Program-made: the position numbers and the translations under genes
Assembly (NCBI GenBank): GCA_017545365.1
Contig: JAFWOP010000033.1
Coordinates: forward strand, 1-64,000
Length of the DNA stretch: 64,000 nt
Direction: 5' to 3'
From: Bacteroidales bacterium
GTDB taxonomy: Bacteria; Bacteroidota; Bacteroidia; Bacteroidales; P3
The notes under the pieces: generated by a model
What the model was told of the DNA's origin: nothing
Seen by the model: the letters and a program-made list of their open reading frames with translations, nothing else
Database searches by the model: none
Shown here: piece by piece, positions 35,245 through 44,000 of the stretch
Layout: each line of letters begins with the position of its first letter
Numbering within the stretch: position 1 is the stretch's first letter

Positions 35245-35280
35245 AGCAGGGGCTGACTCCGCCGTGGGTCAGCCCCTGCT
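35245..35280 (+). terminator. Terminator after the Na/Pi gene
   Basis: AGCAGGGGCTGAC (35245-35257) and GTCAGCCCCTGCT (35268-35280) are perfect 13-nt arms with a 10-nt loop. The T-run is short (TTCGTT). Confidence 0.8.
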
Positions 35281-35565
35281 TCGTTCTAGTAACTAAGGGC
35301 ATTATGCCCGCTGAGACGTTTTCCTTACATCCTTCTTTCTGTTTCGCATTGGCATTGTTTATATCTGGTTTTGACCGGCTAAATGAAATCGAAATAGAAA
35401 GAAATGAAATCTAATATAAGCGGAAACAAAAGGCATCGGTTGCAGCGAAGCTGCACTGGACCCTGACGGGGAAAAGTGTGAAGGCGCGGATGAGGCGCGG
35501 GGGCGTGGCAGAGCCAGCGTAAAGTGCTCATAATAGGCTGTGAAAGGCTCAGCTGCGATATTTTT
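35281..35565. other. Gene-free stretch with a small hairpin
   Basis: No gene seen. It includes a perfect hairpin TGCAGC GAA GCTGCA (35441-35455) and an unusually GC-rich piece (about 35485-35520) for intergenic DNA here. A small RNA or the remains of a gene are possible; neither is supported further. Confidence 0.35.
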
Positions 35566-35597
35566 TTTGTTAGGTTAAAAAAAAAGTGTATTTTTGC
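35566..35597 (+). promoter_or_regulatory. -33/-7 promoter (TTTG, 19 bp, TATTTTTGC)
   Basis: TTTG at 35566-35569 and TATTTTTGC at 35589-35597 match both Bacteroidota promoter elements at normal spacing. Transcription should begin near 35603, so the upstream in-frame ATG at 35524 cannot be the start of the next gene. Confidence 0.75.
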
Positions 35598-35640
35598 ATT
35601 TCAAATAGTTCTCTTTTTATTCACCTTAATGCCGAAATCA

Positions 35641-37665
35641 ATGATGAAAAAAATCTTTCTTTTAGCGTTTATTGTTGCGCTTATATCTTTCTCTGTCAGT
35701 GCACAGACCCGCATGGCAGTGCCGCGCGGCAGCTTCGAGCAGTGGACCACGAACCCGGGCTACAATGTGTCTCTCTTTGGGTTGTCGTTGCCTGTCTTCA
35801 GCAGCTTTACAACCCCTACAGGTTGGAACTATCTGTCATATCCTGTCAACGAATCGGCCTCCACCCCGTTGGGCAATGTCAGCATCAATACGAACCTTCC
35901 TTTGGTGCTGGCGAGCCAGGAGACCACCTCGGTGCCCGACAGCAATTATGCCGTGAAACTGCAGACCTTTATGCTGGAGGATATTATAAACCCCAATATC
36001 TACAGTCTTGTGGAGGCTAATTTGGACACGATGCTTACCCAGACGGTCTTCCCCAGCATTCTTTCCACCGGGACAGTCAATCTTGACCACTTCATCCCCA
36101 TCATGAACAGCCTGCTCTCCAACATGGACAGTCTGGAGGCAATCTTGGCTTCATTTGCCACGATGGATGTCAACTACCTCATCACGGGAGGTATCGCGTT
36201 AGGCAGTTTTGAGCCTTCGCGTCTGACGGGTTACTACAAATACCAGTCGGCCACCAGTGGCGACAACGGCGGTGTGCTGATGCTGGGCACCCACTACAAC
36301 ACCACCACTCATCAGCGCGATGTGGTGGGCGGCGGTGCCAATGTGGCATTGAGCGACATTTCAAACTATACGCCCTTCACGGTGGATTATGTGTCGCTGC
36401 ACGAGATGGAGCCTTCTTTCCCCGAGCAGGCCCCTGATTCGCTTATTATCCTTTTGATTTCTTCGGCCAGTGCTACCATGCAGCAGGGTTCGTATCTCTG
36501 TGTGGACAATCTTGCGCTGTGGCACGACTCCAACACTGTGGTCGAGCCCGACACCTGCGCTGGCATCGTAGGTCTTGCCGCCACGCCCGACATCCATGAG
36601 GCTGTGGTCAACTGGAGCACCACGGCTGTTGTGAGCGGCTTCGAACTGGAATATGGTGCGGCCGGTTTCACGCAGGGTGGCGGCACACTGGTATCGCTGA
36701 CCAACAACACCTACACTTTCAGCGGCTTGGCTGCCAACACGACATACGATGTGTATGTCCGCTCGGTGTGCAGCAATAACACCTATGGCGATTGGGTGTC
36801 GCTAACCTTCACAACTCTTCAGGACACCTGTACCAGCGTGTTGAATCTCGAAGTGAGAGTGATAGGCACCAACCCAGCAGGGTATGAGCTGTACTGGGAA
36901 AGCAGCTTCGACCCCGAAGGCTGGGAATTGGAGTACGGTCTGCGTGGCTTTGCTCACGGTGTCGGCACTTTGCTCACACCTACTGAGCCGGGGGTGTCGC
37001 TCTCTTCGCTCAACCTCCGTGGCAATAACTGGTACGACTTTTATGTCCGTTCCCTATGCGGCAACAACATCTATGGCGAGTGGGCTTTGGTGCAGTTCCA
37101 CACCGACCCCGACACTTGTGCGGTCATCACCCAAATCGAGGTGGACTCCTCGGATGCCAGCATCACCCCGGCCGGGGAGGTGGCTGGTTATATATTGAAT
37201 TGGCATAGCTCCTTCCAGTCCGATGCTTGGGAGGTACAGTACGACAGCGAGGGTTTCGAGCCCGGCACAGCGACCTCTCATGTGGTTCACGATGCGTCCA
37301 TGCCGTTCGACCCACTACAGCCCAGCACAATGTATGACGTGTATGTCCGCAGCATCTGCAACGACAGCATTTATGGCGAGTGGGAGCATCTTCGTTTCTT
37401 CACCCGTTCGCTGCCTGTCGGCATTGGACAGCTGAGCAGCATCCAGATGGAGGTGACGCCCAATCCGGCCTATGGACGCTGTGTGGTCAGTGTTCCCGAG
37501 GCCATGTCTGGTGAGTTGAAGCTGTATGCCCTTGACGGTCGTCTGCTACAAACTGTTGAGTGCCACGGTGTCCCCATCACGCTACAGCTGCCAGACAGCG
37601 GTGTGTATCTGATTCAGGTGACCACCGACAAGGGGACTTCCACATGCAAGGTTGTAAACAGATAG
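35641..37665 (+). CDS. T9SS-secreted protein with PCMD-like N-terminal domain and three Fn3 domains
   Basis: 674 aa from the ATG at 35641 (MMKKIFLLAF); ATGs at 35629 and 35644 are alternatives. The frame is open to 35524, but that lies upstream of the promoter. The signal peptide ends VSAQ. The N-terminal domain (about 22-300; SFEQWTTNP, TPTGWNYLSYP, CVDNLALWHD) resembles the PCMD (putative carbohydrate metabolism) fold. Three Fn3 domains follow (about 305, 397 and 492), each with YDVYVRS or YDFYVRS and Cys-x-x-x-x-YGEW. The last 75 residues (VTPNPAYGRCVVSV ... GVYLIQVTTDKGTS) are a type A sorting domain. The nuclease gene starts 4 bp later, so the two are probably co-expressed. Confidence 0.85.
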   Translation: MMKKIFLLAFIVALISFSVSAQTRMAVPRGSFEQWTTNPGYNVSLFGLSLPVFSSFTTPTGWNYLSYPVNESASTPLGNVSINTNLPLVLASQETTSVPDSNYAVKLQTFMLEDIINPNIYSLVEANLDTMLTQTVFPSILSTGTVNLDHFIPIMNSLLSNMDSLEAILASFATMDVNYLITGGIALGSFEPSRLTGYYKYQSATSGDNGGVLMLGTHYNTTTHQRDVVGGGANVALSDISNYTPFTVDYVSLHEMEPSFPEQAPDSLIILLISSASATMQQGSYLCVDNLALWHDSNTVVEPDTCAGIVGLAATPDIHEAVVNWSTTAVVSGFELEYGAAGFTQGGGTLVSLTNNTYTFSGLAANTTYDVYVRSVCSNNTYGDWVSLTFTTLQDTCTSVLNLEVRVIGTNPAGYELYWESSFDPEGWELEYGLRGFAHGVGTLLTPTEPGVSLSSLNLRGNNWYDFYVRSLCGNNIYGEWALVQFHTDPDTCAVITQIEVDSSDASITPAGEVAGYILNWHSSFQSDAWEVQYDSEGFEPGTATSHVVHDASMPFDPLQPSTMYDVYVRSICNDSIYGEWEHLRFFTRSLPVGIGQLSSIQMEVTPNPAYGRCVVSVPEAMSGELKLYALDGRLLQTVECHGVPITLQLPDSGVYLIQVTTDKGTSTCKVVNR

Positions 37666-37669
37666 TAGG

Positions 37670-38467
37670 ATGACTCCTTTCTTGAATTATATAGTACACT
37701 GCTCACTGACACTTCTGTTGGTGAGCAGTTGTTCTTTGCCAACCTCGTCGGACGCCGTGTCTGACGGCGATAATGAACGGTTCGCCGTACCCGACACCCT
37801 TTTGGAACTCCCAGCCTATGGCGGGGATGAGCATATTCTTTATTATGAGGGGTTTGTCGTTTCGTACAATCACACCACGTTGGTGCCCAATTGGGTAGCA
37901 TACGAGCTGACGGCTGAGGAGTTGGAGGTGAAGTACGACAATCCGAGTTCGAACTTCAGTCGCGATCCCAAGCTCAAGGGTTGTCAGGCCTCGCGCGAAG
38001 ATTATTCCCATTCGGGCTGGGACAAGGGGCACATGGTGCCCAAGGCCGACCTGCGGTGGTCAAGGGATGCCTATTGGCAGAGCCATTACTTTCCCAATAT
38101 CTGCCCTCAGAATCATCAGCTTAATGGTGGAGACTGGAACGCGTTGGAGAAAGCGGTTCGCCGTTGGGCGAAGCAGTATGGGCGCGTGTGGGTGGTCTGT
38201 GGCCCGATATTCGACTCCTGCCGCTACGGCACTATTGGCGACGCGGACGTGCAAGTTCCCGACGCTTTCTTTAAGGCAGTGCTTGTCCCGCGAACCAAGG
38301 GCTACTCAGGGGTGGCATTCGTCATGCCCAACGAAGGAAAGCATCATCCCTTGAAGCACTATGTTTGTACGATTGACCAACTAGAGGAACGCCTCCACCG
38401 CGACCTGTTCACGGCTCTTGATGATGCGGTCGAGGCCGAGGTGGAGTCGGTGGCGGTTATGCCATAA
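37670..38467 (+). CDS. Lipoprotein DNA/RNA non-specific endonuclease
   Basis: 265 aa. The lipoprotein signal LTLLLVSSC places lipid on C21, so it is exported and membrane-anchored, probably facing outward. The NUC1/Serratia-type nuclease domain carries WDKGHMVPKAD (118-127), the family's DRGH-like motif with catalytic H121. NICPQNHQLNGGDWNALE supplies the metal-binding Asn, and WVVCGPIF is also conserved. It may degrade extracellular DNA or RNA for nutrients or act against other cells. It starts 4 bp after the T9SS gene. Its TAA ends at 38467 and the next, convergent gene's stop begins at 38468. Confidence 0.92.
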   Translation: MTPFLNYIVHCSLTLLLVSSCSLPTSSDAVSDGDNERFAVPDTLLELPAYGGDEHILYYEGFVVSYNHTTLVPNWVAYELTAEELEVKYDNPSSNFSRDPKLKGCQASREDYSHSGWDKGHMVPKADLRWSRDAYWQSHYFPNICPQNHQLNGGDWNALEKAVRRWAKQYGRVWVVCGPIFDSCRYGTIGDADVQVPDAFFKAVLVPRTKGYSGVAFVMPNEGKHHPLKHYVCTIDQLEERLHRDLFTALDDAVEAEVESVAVMP

Positions 38468-40921
38468 TTATTCGCCTCCCACCGAGCCTTCGCGGGCACC
38501 GGTCTGGGCACGGCTTTCCAGTTCCATTTTGCCGAAGCGCAGGGTGACACCGAAGGTCACGTAGCGGCTGTTGTACTTCACATCGGAGGTGGTGGTGTTG
38601 TAGGGGTTGATGTTGGTGCTGCCCCAGACGTTCCAGTTGAAGATGTCGCTGGCGTTGAAGTAGAGCGACAGTTTGCGGTCGAAGAAGTCAGCACCCATAC
38701 CCAAGTCAATGCCTTTGCGCTCGTGGCTCACGCTGAGGGTAGACCATCCGTGGCCGGGGCTGTTGTAGTAGCCGCTGACGAAAACTTCCAGCTTGTTCCA
38801 CAGCTTGGCCCAGACTTTGCCGCGGATGTCGAATGAGACCTTCCTGTCTACTACCGGGGGCTCGTTTGTGCGGACGATGACGCTGTACCAGTCGTCGGTC
38901 AGTCCCATGTTGAGGCGCACGTTGAAGAATGCAGTAGGCCGATACATGCAGTTGGCATTGAGCGAGAAACGTCGGGCATCGCTACAGTTGAAAGGCATGC
39001 GGTAGTCTACCACCCTGCCAAAAAAGTCCACGTAGCGGGCATCATTGATAGAGTTGATTTCATTGTATTTGGCACGATAGGAGGCATTTGCCCCTACCGA
39101 GCCGAACTTGGAGAAGTATTTGTTCCACGACAGGTCGGCATTGTGGGTGTAGCTGGGTTCCAGCAACGGATTGCCGGTAGAGAGGCTTTCGACACCGTAT
39201 TTTTCGTAGCTGGTCAGCATGCCGGCAGTGGGCTTGATGGTGTTCATTCGATAGCTGAGGCTGAAATTGTGCATATCCTTGGTTCTGTAACTCATATTCA
39301 CCGAGGGGGAGAAGGTGAAGTTGTGAGTCTCGACGTCGTATTGCGGCAGGCCTTCATGCCAGTCCTTCACGTAGACATATCTTCCTCGTCCACCCAGTTT
39401 CAAGGTGAAATCACCCCATTTGCGCCGCCAGGTGAGGTAGCCGTCCAGGTTACGGCCTGGTGTGTGCATTGTGTCAGACATGAGGTAGTCGCTGAAGAAC
39501 AAGTGTTGGGCGTAGTCGAATGTGTCGCGTCGGTAGTAGTCGTTGTCGGCTTCCATGCCGAATTCGATGCCTGCCTCAATCTCACCATTCTTACTGTAGG
39601 GCAGTGAATAGTCCACACCCAGTGAACCGCTGCCGTCGAACATCTTGTGCTGTGTATACTCGTTGTAGTTCATCTGGGGTTGGAAGGGGTAGGTGCATTC
39701 TTTCTTTGAGTCTCCGTTGTATCCCCAGAAGTTGCCGTTGAAGTTCACAGACATCTGGTGACCTTCGTTATTGAATTTGTGGGTGAAGTCGATGCCGCCG
39801 TAGCCGCCATAGTTCATGTTGTTGCTGCTGCCCACCGTGGTGTTGTTGTAGTTGCCAGGATTGAACAGGTATTCGGTACGCGACATTTGTCCGTCCGATT
39901 TGTCAGTTGAGTAGTTCGGATAGGTGCCGAACCAGCCGGAGATGCTGTTCATCGAGTCGAACTGATAGCTTGCGTTCAGGTTGGCCCAAACGTAGTGGTT
40001 GTGGCTGCTGCCGGTGGTGAGGTAGTCCCATTCACGTGACAGCACGCTGTCCTCGTCGAACATGCTGCCGCCGCCTTTCCGGGTGTTCTCGCTATGGCTG
40101 CTGCTGTAGCTTACATAGGCGCTGATGTTGAACTTCTCGTTGCTGTAGACATACGAGAGCCACGGCGAGATAGAGGGTCTCGAAGAGCCGTTGGCACCTA
40201 GGCTGACGAACGAGTTCTTCAGCATCCGCTGGTTGGTGACGATATTCACCACAGGGCTGCCGCCACCATAACGTGCCGAGGGGTTCTTCATCACTTCGAT
40301 ACGGTCGATGCTGTTGGCGGGCAGCATCTTAATATACTGCTTCAACGCTTCGCCTTCGAGGTGCGAGGGACGGTCGTTGATCCATACCTCTACGCTTTGT
40401 CCGTTCAAGGTCACGTTGCCTTCGACATCCACCTCCACGCCGGGTGCGTTCTGTAGCGCATCGCTGGCATTGCCCGTCTGTATGGAGGCATCCTCGGCCA
40501 CATTGTAGAGGTCTTTCTCGCCGTCTACGGTGTAGAGCGGCCGTTTCTCCGTTATCTTCACCACGTCGAGCAGCATGGCCCCTTCGTGCATGACGATGCT
40601 GCCCATGTCAATCTTGCCCAATCCGGTAGGGCCTCCGTCGCGTGTGTTGGGTACGGCGAGGAACTGGGTTTCATATCCCATTGCCGAGATGCGAAGCACG
40701 GTGGCAATGGTGTCGTTATTGATGTTGAACACCCCTTTGTCGTCGGTGATGACCCCACGTAAGAAGGTGGAGTCTGAGGCCCGCATCATGGCGATGTTGG
40801 CGAAGGGGATGGGCTGTTTGTCTTTGGCACTCAGCAGTTGTCCGGTTACAACATATTGTGCGTTGGACATGCCTGTGATGGCAAGGAACAGCGTGACGGC
40901 GAGTCTCTGCTTTTTCTTCAT
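38468..40921 (-). CDS. Outer-membrane beta-barrel protein, TonB-dependent-receptor-like
   Basis: 817 aa. A signal peptide ending SNAQ (about residue 21) precedes a carboxypeptidase-regulatory-like domain (about 23-105; VTGQLLSAKDKQPIPFANIAM). A plug-like domain (about 120-225) contains DALQNAPGVEVDVEGNV, LPANSIDRIEVMKNPSARY and PVVNIVT. The rest is a C-terminal barrel of the OMP_b-brl_3 type. Such proteins resemble TonB-dependent receptors, but many of this subtype have unknown or structural roles. No SusD partner lies beside it, so glycan import is not indicated. The gene converges with the nuclease gene with no space between stops. Confidence 0.88.
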   Translation of the reverse strand: MKKKQRLAVTLFLAITGMSNAQYVVTGQLLSAKDKQPIPFANIAMMRASDSTFLRGVITDDKGVFNINNDTIATVLRISAMGYETQFLAVPNTRDGGPTGLGKIDMGSIVMHEGAMLLDVVKITEKRPLYTVDGEKDLYNVAEDASIQTGNASDALQNAPGVEVDVEGNVTLNGQSVEVWINDRPSHLEGEALKQYIKMLPANSIDRIEVMKNPSARYGGGSPVVNIVTNQRMLKNSFVSLGANGSSRPSISPWLSYVYSNEKFNISAYVSYSSSHSENTRKGGGSMFDEDSVLSREWDYLTTGSSHNHYVWANLNASYQFDSMNSISGWFGTYPNYSTDKSDGQMSRTEYLFNPGNYNNTTVGSSNNMNYGGYGGIDFTHKFNNEGHQMSVNFNGNFWGYNGDSKKECTYPFQPQMNYNEYTQHKMFDGSGSLGVDYSLPYSKNGEIEAGIEFGMEADNDYYRRDTFDYAQHLFFSDYLMSDTMHTPGRNLDGYLTWRRKWGDFTLKLGGRGRYVYVKDWHEGLPQYDVETHNFTFSPSVNMSYRTKDMHNFSLSYRMNTIKPTAGMLTSYEKYGVESLSTGNPLLEPSYTHNADLSWNKYFSKFGSVGANASYRAKYNEINSINDARYVDFFGRVVDYRMPFNCSDARRFSLNANCMYRPTAFFNVRLNMGLTDDWYSVIVRTNEPPVVDRKVSFDIRGKVWAKLWNKLEVFVSGYYNSPGHGWSTLSVSHERKGIDLGMGADFFDRKLSLYFNASDIFNWNVWGSTNINPYNTTTSDVKYNSRYVTFGVTLRFGKMELESRAQTGAREGSVGGE

Positions 40922-40967
40922 GATGGATTTTTATATGAGTGAGTTCTATTAATTCGTTTTCATTGTC

Positions 40968-41065
40968 GCGTCTCTACGAGACGCAGTCTTGTTAGGTTTT
41001 GACTATCACCGCACTGCACCTTATGGATTGTACGGTGTTATTAATAGTCACACCTCTCCGAGGTG
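40968..41065. other. Two small perfect hairpins between T9SS and barrel genes
   Basis: GCGTCTC TAC GAGACGC (40968-40984) and CACCTC TCC GAGGTG (41051-41065) lie in the 170-bp gap between the stop of the 2410-aa gene and the start of the barrel gene. Neither is followed by a T-run. Possible weak terminators, transcript-stability elements or short interspersed palindromes. Confidence 0.45.
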
Positions 41066-41091
41066 ATTTATAGAAGTCCCCTATAGTGTTA

Positions 41092-44000
41092 TTATTCTCG
41101 AAGGACCTCGATGACACCATTGTGTTGGGCAGCCCCGTCGCCACCCCGCCCAGTGAAGCGGAAGTAATAGGTGCCGGTAGGCGAGTTGGTGAGGTCGGGA
41201 TACCAGAAGTCCTCTTCTTTATTTATGTTGCTGACCTGGTATACCACATGTCCCCAGCGGTCGTAGACGGTCAGTTTGTTGTAGGGGTATTGGCTGTACT
41301 CAATCAGGTTTTTGATGCGGAAGTAGTCGTTCACACCGTCGTTGTTCGGGGTGACGACATTGGGGAACTCCAGGGTGGAGGGCATTATCTTGATGGTGTC
41401 GAAGGTGGTGTCGGGACAGTAGATGTCGTTTCCAGTGATGCCTATGTTGTGCTGGGTGAGGATGAGCCATACGAGGTAGGAGGCAGGGAGGTTCACCCCT
41501 TCGATGTCCCAGCGGTAGACGGGGTTGGTCTCGCGGGCAGTGTCAAGGTCGTCGGGGTTGTCGGGCTGCTTCTCAATGAGCCAGAGCGAGGTGCAGGTGG
41601 AGTCGAGAGGGAACGAGGTGTTGTGGAGGGTGGTCCAGGGCTGGATTTCGGAAGCGTGGGTGTTGTCCCAATAGAAGCTGGCAGTGGGAGAGGGAAGCAC
41701 CGAAACCCCAGAGGGATTGAAGAGGGTGTCGGTACATCCAGAGGAGTCGGTGATGCTCAGGAAGAAGGTGTACCGCCCGATGTCGAACGTATGGGAGATG
41801 AAGAGGTCGGTGTCGTTGGGGGCAGATAATTGGGAAATGTTTTCGCCATCGTTGAAGTGCCAGAAGCTTTGGACGGAATGGGTGGAGCGGTTGCGGAAGT
41901 AGAGGGTGTAGGGAGCGCAGCCTTCCCACAGGGTGTCGGCCAGAGACACCCAGTTGACGGTGTCCTCCGACACTTCCCATCCGGCTTTGAAGAGGGTGTC
42001 GTTGAGGCTGAGTATGGTGTTGTAAATGCTGTCGCACTGGAGGACGGTCTGGAAGGAGTCGATGATGAGGCTGGGAGCGTAGTAGGTCTGGTCGTTGTGG
42101 AAGTAGGGCTGGTGAGGACAGAGCATCACGGTGTCGTAGTAGTCGTAGCGTGGGTGGAAGGTGAGGGAGAGGTGGAAGGCGCTGTCGCAGTTCTGAGCGG
42201 TGTGGAAGGTAACGGTATAGTTGTCAGGTTCGATGTATAGGTGGTCGTGGAATAGGTAGGCTGTTCCGTCGCAGATGGTGTCGGAGGTGTAGAAGTGGTA
42301 GGCCGGGTTAACGGCGAGTGTCAGATGGACAACACTGTCGCAGCCAGCCACGGAGCGGAGGCTGTCGGTGTAGGTGCCAGACTGGTAGACGGTGGTGTCA
42401 AAGAGTGTATAACCCAGGTCGCTGCAGGCAACGGCATAGTTGGTGGTGTCGTAGGCAGGCATGGTGGTAAGGGTCAGGTGGTAGGTGCTGTCGCAAGAGT
42501 ATACGTTTTGGTAGGAGCTTACATACTCGTTTGTCGTATAGGGCGTTGCTCCAGCGGGGATGTGTATGCCGTAACGGTCGTATTGCTGGTTGGTGCAGAG
42601 GGTGTCAGTGATGTCGAAGTGGTGTACGGGGTTGACGGTAAGGAATACGAGGGTCTCACGGATGCTGTCGGGCGAGGGCACTTGGCGCACGATATATTCC
42701 CCACTCTGCCAAAAGGCTGTGTCGTTGATGTGGAATGTGTCGCCATAGCAGATGACTGGGTAGATGCTGTCGTAGTGAATGCAGGGGGAGGGGATGGCGA
42801 TGCGGATGACGGTGTCTTTGGCGCAGGAGGCTTGGGCAATTTGGGCGGTCAGATGCACATTGTAGTAGCCTGGGTCGAAGACGTGGGTGGGGTTGCGCGA
42901 GTAGCTGACGTCGCCGTCGCCAAAGTCCCAGATGTATGAGTCGCACTCCATGGAGGTGAGGTTGGTGAGGGCGGAGTCGGAAGCCACGCAGCTGAGGTTT
43001 TGGAAACGTACGGTGATTTGGCATTCGTTGGTGTCCATGAGATGGTAGGTGAAGTTGGCATAGGGGAATATGTTGCCGACGATTACCGTTTTTTCGAAGT
43101 AGCAGTTGGCGTTGCCGATGAAAGAGGCCCGGCAGCGGTAGATGCCGCTTTCGGAGCGGTAGAACACTTGGCTGGTGTCGAGGACGACATTGGCGCTGTC
43201 GACGTTGTACCATTGGTAGCGGAACCCTTCGGGGGCGGTGAAGTTGTTGGTGTCCACCTGTCCGCAGTAGCCGGCGCGGATATACTTTTGGTCGCAGGAG
43301 AGGGTGAAGTAGGCATAGCCGAAGTGACCCGACTGGGCGCAGTCGTAGGTGGTGAGCTTTACGAAGATGCGACGGCCATGAAGCGGCTCGAGGTCGATGC
43401 CTACAGCCGTCCAGTCTTTCCACAATACGGTGTTGGTGTCGTAGGTGTAGGTGTTCCAGTTGAGTTGGTCGGAGGATACGAAGTCGGCCGAGTAGCATGC
43501 GGTGCTGATGGGGTTGTCGTATTCGTCGACGATGGTGAATTGGAAGCGTGGCTGGTCTCCACTTTGGTGCCCGGGATTTTCGAGCACGGCAGCATAGCGC
43601 AGCAGGAGGATGTCGGCCGAGGCGGTGTCGACAATATATTCGTAGGTGATGCTTTCGGCTTCGCCGCCATAGTTCCAGTTGCCGAGGCGGACGGAGTGGT
43701 CGTAGCCCTCGGGGATGGAGCGCAGGAGGCCTCCGGTGCGCGGGTCGCGGTAGGAGGTGTCGAGCATGACGGTATGACGGGAGTATATGTTGTCGGGGCC
43801 GAAGTCAACGATGCCTTCGTTGATGTCGGGTGAGTAGAAGTCGCCGTAGCGGCATCGGGTGTGGCAGGAGTAGAGGTTGGCAAAGTCGATGCAGTTGTCG
43901 CCCCCGGCACAGAAGTCAAACCAAGTGGTGTCAATGCATTCGACGGCATTGTTGGTGATGAAGGAGTAGTAATGCACTCCGTCGACGAGGTTGCGAAGGT

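Noticed and set aside
38468..40921. Polysaccharide utilisation locus around the barrel protein
   Set aside because: No SusD homologue, glycoside hydrolase or hybrid sensor lies nearby, and the barrel is of the OMP_b-brl_3 type, not SusC.
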